Part shown: positions 39,041 to 46,087 of the stretch, one piece after another
How positions within the stretch are numbered: position 1 is the stretch's first letter
Layout of the letters: each line of letters opens with the position of its first letter
Assembly (NCBI RefSeq): GCF_016679925.1
Contig: NZ_JAEQBW010000001.1
Coordinates: forward strand, 124,001-188,000
Origin: Marivirga aurantiaca
GTDB taxonomy: Bacteria > Bacteroidota > Bacteroidia > Cytophagales > Cyclobacteriaceae
Length of the DNA: 64,000 bases
Direction: 5' to 3'
The notes under the pieces: model-generated
Seen by the model: the letters and a program-made list of their open reading frames with translations, nothing else
What the model was told of the DNA's origin: nothing
The model's database searches: none
Made by a program: the position numbers and the translations under genes

Positions 39041-39129
39041 AATGTCGTTAAGTTAAGCTTTAAACTAAAACCTCAACCTTTTATCCTTCTCCAAAGGGAG
39101 AAGGAAGTTTGTCTTAACTTAACGACATT
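39041..39129. mobile_element. 89-bp MITE-like palindromic element, copy 2
   Basis: Perfect 17-bp terminal inverted repeats AATGTCGTTAAGTTAAG and CTTAACTTAACGACATT enclose the same interior as copy 1 (ACCTCAACCTTTTATCCTT, CTTCTCC/GGAGAAG hairpin). The terminal bases differ from copy 1, but the change is mirrored in both arms. It occupies part of the gene-free stretch 38607-39175, in which no other gene is convincing. Confidence 0.8.
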
Positions 39130-39175
39130 GCCAAATAGTATGGGTAATAAAAGGTATTAATGAAAGTTAAAAATT

Positions 39176-39562
39176 ATGAGGACTAAGAAAATATGGGCAA
39201 ACCTGGGTGTAGAGGATTTAGAACGCACTACTAAATTCTATACCGAATTAGGATTTAAATCTAACGGAGCATCTGAAGAACTAACAAGCTTCTTTGTTGG
39301 TGAGGATGAATTTGTGATTCATTTCTTTTTGAAAGAGATACTCCAATCCAGTATGAAAGGAGAAATAGCAGACCTGAAATATGGAAATGAAATTCTGTTC
39401 ACCCTTTCAGCTGGCAGTAAAGAGGAGGTTGACCAATTGGAGAATGAGGTGAAGAATGCAGGCGGAACAATTGTTTCCGAGGCAGAGGAATTTGGGAAAG
39501 GCTATTATGGTTTTGTTTTTGCCGACCCGGATGGTCATAAGTTCAATGTGTTTTATATGTAG
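39176..39562 (+). CDS. VOC-family protein
   Basis: A 128-residue VOC protein of the glyoxalase-like group (WANLGVEDLERTTKFYTELGF at the start, GYYGFVFADPDGHKFNVFYM at the end). It is acidic and cytoplasmic with unknown substrate. It is the first plus-strand gene of the accessory block and lies 46 bp after the MITE-like element. Confidence 0.88.
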   Translation: MRTKKIWANLGVEDLERTTKFYTELGFKSNGASEELTSFFVGEDEFVIHFFLKEILQSSMKGEIADLKYGNEILFTLSAGSKEEVDQLENEVKNAGGTIVSEAEEFGKGYYGFVFADPDGHKFNVFYM

Positions 39563-39627
39563 GTCTTATCTAAAGTGGACAAAAAAGAATTAATTTGTAA
39601 TAATTCATCACACAATAGTTAGCAATA

Positions 39628-39792
39628 ATGGCTTTTAACGACCCACATACCTCCAATAAGAAAGGCGAAAACACGCCAAAATCAGGTGATCCACGCACTA
39701 ATTTTGAGTATCATGGATATTACTTAAATATCTGGCTTGGTGCTTTGGTGAGGTATTTGATCAACTGTGGAACAAGGGACGCTCCGCAATAG
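39628..39792 (+). CDS. Possible small protein (54 residues)
   Basis: An ATG-initiated frame giving MAFNDPHTSNKKGENTPKSG at the start and a hydrophobic C-terminal half (YYLNIWLGALVRYLINCG), a possible membrane-associated helix. I do not recognise it. It sits in line with other plus-strand orphan genes. Length and lack of a known family make it uncertain. Confidence 0.4.
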   Translation: MAFNDPHTSNKKGENTPKSGDPRTNFEYHGYYLNIWLGALVRYLINCGTRDAPQ

Positions 39793-39962
39793 CATTTATG
39801 AATGCATAGGTTTCGAATTAATAACACTTCAAAAACCCACCACCTTTGTAAATTAAAATATATGTATCTTTGAATAGTTAGGAGAGGCAGTGGTTTCCTC
39901 TATTGGGATGCCTTTGGCATAGTCCCCTCATCATAGTCTAAGCGTTAGAAGGAAAAAGAATA

Positions 39963-40568
39963 ATGAAGAAATTTCAACTATTAATTCCAATAATTCTCTT
40001 TTTTACAATAGAAGGATTTTCACAAATTAAGCAGAGTCAAAATGGATTTGAAATATTAAAGGAAGACGAATGGCTTGAATATAGGGACATGATGAATATC
40101 CTGAAAAAACAGAATAGAATAAATAAATCAGATGCAGCTATTCTCAAACAAACGAGCAGTAACAGTTTTGTTGCCTTTGAACAAACCACGGATTCTGTTG
40201 TAAATGAACATGGGAAAATTAGTGAAGAAAATATTCAACTTGCCTTTAGAATTTCAGCTTTAGATAACCCTTATTTAATACTCATAACCTCATATTTAGG
40301 TTTTTGTCATTCATTCAAATATGACCTATCAGAAGCTACGCTTAGCAGAATATTAAACAAAAATAATGTTATTCTGTCGGCTGCAGAGGTGATAAAATTC
40401 GATAAATTTGAAGGTTCTTTTTTAAGGTTTTACACAGACTCTCCTTTTTATGAAAAAGGAGATTGGAGAAAGTATTTCATACTTGATTTAAAAAATCAAA
40501 CTTTTGCTCATAAAGAAAACTGTAGAATTATTAAGAACAAGCAGGATTGTAAGGTTTTTGGAGAGTAG
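39963..40568 (+). CDS. Secreted hypothetical protein
   Basis: A 201-residue protein with a Sec signal peptide (MKKFQLLIPIILFFTIEGFS, cleaved before QIKQS). The mature region is mixed alpha/beta and includes a Cys-poor core with two Cys near the C terminus (ENCRIIKNKQDCKVF) that could form a disulfide. No family is recognised. A TATCTTTG -7-like element lies at 39865-39872, with TTTG 16 bp before it. Confidence 0.75.
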   Translation: MKKFQLLIPIILFFTIEGFSQIKQSQNGFEILKEDEWLEYRDMMNILKKQNRINKSDAAILKQTSSNSFVAFEQTTDSVVNEHGKISEENIQLAFRISALDNPYLILITSYLGFCHSFKYDLSEATLSRILNKNNVILSAAEVIKFDKFEGSFLRFYTDSPFYEKGDWRKYFILDLKNQTFAHKENCRIIKNKQDCKVFGE

Positions 40569-40680
40569 GGAGAGTATTAAGAAGTATAATTAGGCAGCCC
40601 TAACACCAAAAAATCACAACGGCTGGTAAGCGTTGAAAAATATTCAAAACCTTGATCCACATTATATTAACAATTAAAAA

Positions 40681-41442
40681 ATGAAAATATTAACCACTAT
40701 AATATTAGTAGCAGCCAGCTTCAATCTTAGTGCACAAGAAATATTATCTCTTGAACCGACAAATATTTATGATTTGGATTTTGGCCCGCAGGCGCAAAAG
40801 GAATGGCAAATTAGAGATCAGGCATTAAAGGCAATCAGCAGTGGAGAATTGAAGTGGGATGATATGACTGAAGAACAAGAAAAATATGTCCTAAAATATG
40901 GAGAAATTTATAGAGACATGTGGGATATATTAGGTGATGGTTGCAGTTGGTACTGTGGTGGTGGTGTTAAAGATATTAAATCCTCTAGCTCTTTAGAACC
41001 ATCAGGAAATATCACTTATAAAGGACAAAATGCCCATGACTTTAGCTATGAAACTGCCTGGGTTGAAGGAGTCCCTGGACATGGGATTGGTGAGTATCTA
41101 GAGTATTCTTTTTCAGCGACATCACCAAGAATAACGGAAGTGATTATTATCAATGGTTATGTGAAAAGTAAGGCTGTATGGCAAGCTAATTCAAGAGTAA
41201 AAAAACTTCAACTATATTATAACAACAAGCCTTATGCTATTTTGAACCTGGAAGATAAAGTGGCTGAGCAAACTTTTAAGTTAGACCAGGCTTTTGGTTA
41301 TGCAAACCGAACTGATATGGAGGTTTTAAAATTGGAAAAAGACTGGAGTTTGAGATTTGAAATTCTTGAAGTATATGAAGGTGCTAAATATTCTGATACG
41401 GTTATTTCTGAAATTTACTTTAATGGGATTGATGTTCATTAA
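40681..41442 (+). CDS. Secreted protein with NADase-type glycan-binding (discoidin-like) domain
   Basis: A 253-residue exported protein (signal peptide MKILTTIILVAASFNLSAQ). After a helical N-terminal part with GDGCSWYCGGG comes a discoidin-like fold (about 110-250). Its pattern is HDFSYETAWVEGVPGHGIGE, then ITEVIIINGYVKSKAVWQANSRVKKLQLYYN, typical of the domain annotated as NADase-type glycan-binding. It likely binds a surface glycan. The enzymatic partner, if any, is not fused. Confidence 0.75.
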   Translation: MKILTTIILVAASFNLSAQEILSLEPTNIYDLDFGPQAQKEWQIRDQALKAISSGELKWDDMTEEQEKYVLKYGEIYRDMWDILGDGCSWYCGGGVKDIKSSSSLEPSGNITYKGQNAHDFSYETAWVEGVPGHGIGEYLEYSFSATSPRITEVIIINGYVKSKAVWQANSRVKKLQLYYNNKPYAILNLEDKVAEQTFKLDQAFGYANRTDMEVLKLEKDWSLRFEILEVYEGAKYSDTVISEIYFNGIDVH

Positions 41443-41594
41443 GGTGCGGTAAATTTGCAGAATACTTGAAGAGCTTTAAAAGTATTTGCTAGAACATGCT
41501 GAGGTGCAGATCGGTGAACCATTCCCATTAAAACTGACTGCTGAAATTTTGACTTTAGTAACTTAAAAATTACATTTGAATTGATAGGAAAGTC

Positions 41595-41885
41595 ATGAAC
41601 ACGAAAAGTTGGAAAGATATAAAGGATGATGTGTACGGGAAAAAAGGCACATCACGAAGGGATGAACTTGAAAGGGACTTTGGGTCATTCAAGATAGGGC
41701 TATTGCTGAAGAAGGCCAGGGAAGAGAAGCATTTGACCCAAGAGCAACTGGCTACGCTTGTTGATAAAAAGAGGACTTATATTTCACGGGTGGAGAATAA
41801 TGGAAGTAATTTAACATTAAAAACCCTATTTGACATTGTGGAAAAAGGGCTTGGGGGAAAGGTTACAATTTCGATTGATGTCTGA
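41595..41885 (+). CDS. HigA-like XRE-family antitoxin/regulator
   Basis: A 96-residue protein with a helix-turn-helix at about 32-86 (LLLKKAREEKHLTQEQLATL, then KRTYISRVENNGSNLTLKTL). The N-terminal extension (SWKDIKDDVYGKKGTSRRDELERDF) is typical of antitoxins paired with HigB/RelE toxins. No toxin gene precedes it: the upstream 152 bp holds only a short open fragment. It may be an orphan antitoxin. Confidence 0.85.
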   Translation: MNTKSWKDIKDDVYGKKGTSRRDELERDFGSFKIGLLLKKAREEKHLTQEQLATLVDKKRTYISRVENNGSNLTLKTLFDIVEKGLGGKVTISIDV

Positions 41886-41950
41886 AGAGAGATAGGCACC
41901 TCAACTATATCCATTATCCAAAGGAGTGGTGGTTGGTTAAAATTAAATAA

Positions 41951-42160
41951 ATGAAATCAGTAATTTTTATAATTCTTACCCTTATAAAAGCAGCAACCAT
42001 AATTTATTTTGTAGCTCGAATCTTGAGGAATCTATTTAAAAGGGACGATCCAACATTTAAGAGAACTGTTTTTGTTCAGTTTTTGAGCATGTTTGGTATA
42101 TTAATTGGCGTCACTATTCTCGAATTTGGAATCGCATTTTTAATTCCTTCAGATGACTAA
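41951..42160 (+). CDS. Small two-helix membrane protein
   Basis: A 69-residue protein with hydrophobic segments at about 4-22 and 44-65 separated by a basic loop (RNLFKRDDPTFKR). No family is recognised. It is 65 bp downstream of the HigA-like gene. Confidence 0.55.
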   Translation: MKSVIFIILTLIKAATIIYFVARILRNLFKRDDPTFKRTVFVQFLSMFGILIGVTILEFGIAFLIPSDD

Positions 42161-42367
42161 AACAAATGAAATTGTAGGAGTGGAGATTAAAAAATCACAT
42201 TAGGTTAGCCATTCACCTTTATTCAACCAAACTTATGCTTGAAAATTTTTGATAGAATAGTTCACGGAAGAGATACAAGCACGTTCGAATAGTTTTTAGC
42301 GAGTATAGGAAAAAAAGATAAGGGATAATAACAACATTATGTCACTTATAAAAATGTTGAAAGTAAT

Positions 42368-43141
42368 ATGAAAAAGCTAAATTTACCTGACCTCAACTTA
42401 GAGATCATCAGACAGGAAATGGAGAGAACTATCAGGAAACATATGAAAAATTTGGATAGCTATAACCAGTCAGACCATCAAAAGCAATTAGAAATATGTC
42501 AACTAGGTAAAATCCTTGTGACTTATTTCCCGAAATATTCAATTGAAGAAGTTAGAGAAAGACCTGATTTTATAATATCAGATGGGATAAAAAGAATTGG
42601 CATTGAGCACCAAACTGTTTTAGATGTGAAAACAAAAAAGAAACAAGGATTTTATGAAAATATATTTAACATTGCTGAAAGGGATTTACAAGGCGATAGC
42701 TTATTACCGAATTTTTTGGCAAATTGTTATTTGAAAAATAACCTTTCATTTAAAAGTTCTGATAAAACAGCATTGATTCAGCTTGTCAAAGAAATTGTTA
42801 CTGAATTTATACTAAGCGACAACTTTTTGGAAAACCCTTTAATTAGAAGAATAAGAAAAATGCCACATTCTCAGAAAAGTCTAAGCGTTAATTTTGGTGG
42901 ATATTGGGTAAAGAGTCTAGATTCGGAGACTCTCAGAGATTTCATTGTTAAGAAGGAAGGTAAAGTTGAATCTTATAGAAAAAACACTGGATTAGAACAA
43001 TGGCTACTTCTAGTTACTGGTGGAACAGCAGAATACTCGTTTGATATTAAAAAACCAGTCGGAAATTTAGATTTTAAGAGCAGCTTTGATAAAATATTCT
43101 TAATGGCTGACTTTGATAATGAATTATACGAATTAAAATAG
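42368..43141 (+). CDS. Hypothetical protein with PD-(D/E)XK nuclease-like features
   Basis: A 257-residue cytoplasmic protein. The segment RERPDFIISDGIKRIGIEHQ, followed by VLDVKTKKK, resembles the PD...(D/E)XK core of restriction-like nucleases. The C-terminal part (EQWLLLVTGGTAEYSFDI, then FDKIFLMADFDNELYEL) is also found in such orphan families. The central region is helical. The nuclease call rests on the motif only. It stands alone in the accessory block with 200-bp flanking spacers. Confidence 0.6.
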   Translation: MKKLNLPDLNLEIIRQEMERTIRKHMKNLDSYNQSDHQKQLEICQLGKILVTYFPKYSIEEVRERPDFIISDGIKRIGIEHQTVLDVKTKKKQGFYENIFNIAERDLQGDSLLPNFLANCYLKNNLSFKSSDKTALIQLVKEIVTEFILSDNFLENPLIRRIRKMPHSQKSLSVNFGGYWVKSLDSETLRDFIVKKEGKVESYRKNTGLEQWLLLVTGGTAEYSFDIKKPVGNLDFKSSFDKIFLMADFDNELYELK

Positions 43142-43325
43142 ATAATAATAGCAACATTGGCTACTATCAAGCGGTTTACTGAAAAGTGAAGTTGTCATAT
43201 TTCTGTTATAATGACCTTATTGGATGGTAGTGTGGGTGTTCATTGCCGTCTCACTGGTAGCTTGCCCATTGAAAAAGTTATATCATTATAAAACACTCAG
43301 AATAATTCATTTAGAAAAAACATAA

Positions 43326-44174
43326 ATGAAACTCAAACTCATCATAAGCCTTTTACTACTTCTCTCAGCTTACCAATCTATGGCTTGTTCTTGCGCTTTA
43401 GGTACATTGGAAGAAAGGATTAAACGTTCCCCCGAAATATTTGTAGGCAAAGTAATTCGCGTAGAGCCATGTTGGCAAAAAGAAAGTGATTATAACTTCT
43501 TATATCACCGCACAATTTTTCAGGTGGAAAAGATATATAAAGGTCAAGTGTTTCCAACGGAAATAGTAGTACACGATCCTGATAGCGGATCATGCGGAAT
43601 AAGTTTTGATCAGGATTCTGTTTACCTCATTTTTACAGAATATGCTCCTTGGTTAAATGAAACTTCACTAACAACAGGGGATTGTTCAGGAACCGCGAAT
43701 GTCAATTCAACATTTGGTAAAGAAGCTATTCGCAAACTTGATAAATTGGCAGGGGAAATTGAGCTGATTACTACAATGAGTGCTGATCGCTTATATAATG
43801 TTATTTGGAAAGGGGAATCATTCTTTTTTACTGAAGAAAGAGAAAAGCTGTTAATGGATTATCTTGAAATTTCTAAATTGAAGAAAGAATTACTATCAAA
43901 TTGTGTAACAAATTCAGATTATCCGAAATCTGATTCTGCAGGATTAAGCACCTGGAATTATGTGCCAGATAACGTTTATGCGAAATATGAAATTGATGAA
44001 AAAGGTCAACTTAGTGAAGTAGCAATAGAGCGTGAAATTGATAAAGATTGCCAAAAGAAAGCAGTTGATTTTGTGAAAAAATTACATCCCTGGAAACCTG
44101 CCACTATAAGAGGTATTGCTGTAAAATCATATGGATTCTATGATGTGCCATTTCCTGAAGTGAAAGAGCGTTAA
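43326..44174 (+). CDS. Secreted TIMP/netrin-like domain protein with TonB-like C terminus
   Basis: A 282-residue exported protein. The signal peptide (MKLKLIISLLLLLSAYQSMA) is followed at once by CSCALGTLEERIKRSPEIFVGKV, typical of bacterial TIMP/netrin-like domains. In true TIMPs the N-terminal Cys-x-Cys contacts the zinc of a metalloprotease. Residues about 215-278 (KYEIDEKGQLSEVAIEREID, then KKAVDFVKKLHPWKPA) resemble a TonB C-terminal domain, without a membrane anchor or Pro-rich stalk. Its function is unknown. The next gene is convergent, 64 bp away. Confidence 0.78.
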   Translation: MKLKLIISLLLLLSAYQSMACSCALGTLEERIKRSPEIFVGKVIRVEPCWQKESDYNFLYHRTIFQVEKIYKGQVFPTEIVVHDPDSGSCGISFDQDSVYLIFTEYAPWLNETSLTTGDCSGTANVNSTFGKEAIRKLDKLAGEIELITTMSADRLYNVIWKGESFFFTEEREKLLMDYLEISKLKKELLSNCVTNSDYPKSDSAGLSTWNYVPDNVYAKYEIDEKGQLSEVAIEREIDKDCQKKAVDFVKKLHPWKPATIRGIAVKSYGFYDVPFPEVKER

Positions 44175-44238
44175 TAATAGAGTTTAAAAAAATCTGTTTG
44201 ATGTGACACAATCTTATTTAAAATGCAAACCAATCTCC

Positions 44239-45726
44239 TCACTCCCCCTGCAACAGCTTCAAAGCCTTTTTCATTGTCTGCTCTTTTTGTCTGGCTTCAT
44301 AAACTGTGGCGGGGGCGGCTCTTTCAGCGCAATCGCGAAGGGAGCACAGCTCACAGGTTTCATTCACCAAACGGATAGGGATGGCAGGATCATTCCAGAA
44401 TTTTACCCGTCTTTTTAAGGCCGGGCTAATAAGCAAGCCAATGGAAACGCTGCTGCGATCAGTAGAGCTTTTGGAGGCAGGCTTGGCAAAAGTCATGATC
44501 AGGTACTCATTGTCGGAATCCACATACTTACTCCGCTGGGCTTTGCACAAAATCTGTCCCTCGCCTTTTTCCTGCATTTCTTTGATGTCATTCAAAATAT
44601 CAATGGATATCCAACGCCTGCAATAATGCTGGTCCTGGGCAGTACCATGCGGGTTATGAAGTCCCGATAAATGCATCTCCTTGGTCAGCTTATAATGGTT
44701 ATCAGCCACCGCATTAAAACGTAAAAAGAACAGCTCCCTGATGCCAAATTCCTTTGGTAATAAATTGGTCAGTCTGTGAAACAGGTTTTCCGGTGAACAC
44801 TTATATTCTTCCAGGAGATTTAACAGCAATTGAGCATCAAATTTCTCTTGTTTCAAAAATGTGGCTAAAGCTGGTGTAATCCGTTGCTTCGGTATAGCCA
44901 GTGCACAGGAAAAATAAGAAGCTTTGTAATTATTGAGCACCTCTTCAAAAGAATCGACATCCAGCCAGGCAGTAGTTTTAGGCCTTGGTTTTAGTTTTAA
45001 ATAAGAATAGGCTATCTCCTGACCCAGAACAAAAGCTTTTTGTCCTTTATTAAGATTTCCGTTCATCAATAGTTGCGGTTGTTTACCAGCTAGAAAAACA
45101 GAACGCAATTCACTTAACTCTTTTTGATGCTGGAGCACTTCATCAGTAATGCGGTAGTGAAATTGATCAGTTAATATCCTTTCCAGTGTTTCCAGCTCAT
45201 AGGGGAAGTCTGCTGACTCCAGAAACTCAGCCCGAAAAGCCTCAACGGATTTTTCCAGCTCCGGGAAGTAGTTGTCGTACATTTCCTGATAGGAGCGGAG
45301 CATATTGAAATAAAGGTTTTCTACCCGCATGCCATAGTTTCTGCTTATTTCAATGATGGTACTGAGAAATGCACCCAGTTTATCTGGTGCATTGGACAGT
45401 AATTCCAGCAAAGTAGCCGGTTCCAGGCCAAAAAGCTCTAAAGGTAGCTCGGTTAAGAGGTTAGATTTCAAGAGCTCACTTACAGGAGCCAGGTTTTTAC
45501 TCAACTGCAGGGAAATAAGCCAATCATATTGTACCTCCAAAGCTTCAGCCAGTATGCCTATTTTTTCCGCTTTGGGGTATTTCTTTCCTTTCTCAATTTC
45601 ATTCAGGTAGGAAGGGGAGAGGCCAGTGGCTTGCGCCAGCTGCGCAAAGGACATCTTTCTTTCCTGCCTTAATTGCCTCACTTTTAATCCAAAAATGAGC
45701 CTTACATTATCTTCTGATACAGACAT
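44239..45726 (-). CDS. XRE-family short-chain acyl-CoA-type regulator (DUF2083), glyoxylate-shunt control
   Basis: A 495-residue regulator of the RamB/MccR type. Residues about 10-70 are an HTH_XRE (RQERKMSFAQLAQATGLSPS, YLNEIEKGKKYPKAEKI). The middle has an IrrE/ImmA-like region (GQEIAYSYLKL) and the C terminus is DUF2083 with a Cys-rich CELCSLRDCAERAAP and CRRW. I start at MSVSEDN (45726); the open frame upstream runs through hairpin repeats. It is divergent from aceB and aceA, whose promoter has repeated ATTCGCT sites. It probably controls them in response to acyl-CoA or acetate. Confidence 0.88.
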   Translation of the reverse strand: MSVSEDNVRLIFGLKVRQLRQERKMSFAQLAQATGLSPSYLNEIEKGKKYPKAEKIGILAEALEVQYDWLISLQLSKNLAPVSELLKSNLLTELPLELFGLEPATLLELLSNAPDKLGAFLSTIIEISRNYGMRVENLYFNMLRSYQEMYDNYFPELEKSVEAFRAEFLESADFPYELETLERILTDQFHYRITDEVLQHQKELSELRSVFLAGKQPQLLMNGNLNKGQKAFVLGQEIAYSYLKLKPRPKTTAWLDVDSFEEVLNNYKASYFSCALAIPKQRITPALATFLKQEKFDAQLLLNLLEEYKCSPENLFHRLTNLLPKEFGIRELFFLRFNAVADNHYKLTKEMHLSGLHNPHGTAQDQHYCRRWISIDILNDIKEMQEKGEGQILCKAQRSKYVDSDNEYLIMTFAKPASKSSTDRSSVSIGLLISPALKRRVKFWNDPAIPIRLVNETCELCSLRDCAERAAPATVYEARQKEQTMKKALKLLQGE

Positions 45727-45770
45727 TTTTTTTTCTGTTTTATGTTTATTTATAACCAGTAGCACAATCA

Positions 45771-45789
45771 GGTTCGTGAGACACGAACC
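45771..45789. repeat. Hairpin with GTGAGACAC core
   Basis: GGTTCGTG-AGA-CACGAACC, a perfect 8-bp stem. Its core is the reverse complement of the GTGTCTCAC core of the hairpins at 45816 and 49279. Confidence 0.7.
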
Positions 45790-45815
45790 TTGGCTACAGG
45801 GTAACCCACTAGCCG

Positions 45816-45836
45816 TGGAGCGTGTCTCACGCTCCA
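45816..45836. repeat. Hairpin with GTGTCTCAC core
   Basis: TGGAGCGTG-TCT-CACGCTCCA, a perfect 9-bp stem with a TCT loop, 26 bp from the inverted relative at 45771. Confidence 0.7.
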
Positions 45837-45987
45837 CTAATGAGTTATTATTGAATTTGACATATTCAACTTACCCATCCTCTTTTTCGTCAAAATTTAT
45901 CAACCTCTCCCTTCATTCCAAAAGCGAAAAAAATAATTTCAATTTTTTTTCCAAAGCATTTCTTTCTCAGGTGCTTATTTAAACCAT

Positions 45988-46030
45988 TCGCTAATATAGC
46001 GAATAAATTTGTATAGCGAATATTCGCTTG
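45988..46030. promoter_or_regulatory. ATTCGCT operator cluster upstream of aceB
   Basis: ATTCGCT-N5-AGCGAAT (45988-46006) and a perfect 14-bp palindrome AGCGAATATTCGCT (46017-46030). A further TTCGCT is at 46043. These are the likely binding sites of the divergent DUF2083 regulator; the second overlaps the -33 region of the aceB promoter. Confidence 0.75.
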
Positions 46031-46060
46031 TTTTATATTTTTCGCTTTTCTACATTTGAA
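46030..46060 (+). promoter_or_regulatory. aceB promoter
   Basis: TTG (46030-46032), a 20-bp spacer and TACATTTG (46053-46060) fit the Bacteroidota consensus. The predicted leader is about 22 nt. Confidence 0.7.
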
Positions 46061-46087
46061 ATATCAATCAACTAAAAAATAAAGCAA

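Noticed and set aside
40569-43325. Integron attC sites in the accessory spacers
   Set aside because: Short inverted pairs exist, but none carries the RYYYAAC and GTTRRRY cores in the right arrangement, and no integrase is present.
45727-45837. N-terminal extension of the DUF2083 regulator
   Set aside because: The added 37 codons translate hairpin repeats and the poly-T leader. MSVSEDN at 45726 starts the family-like sequence.
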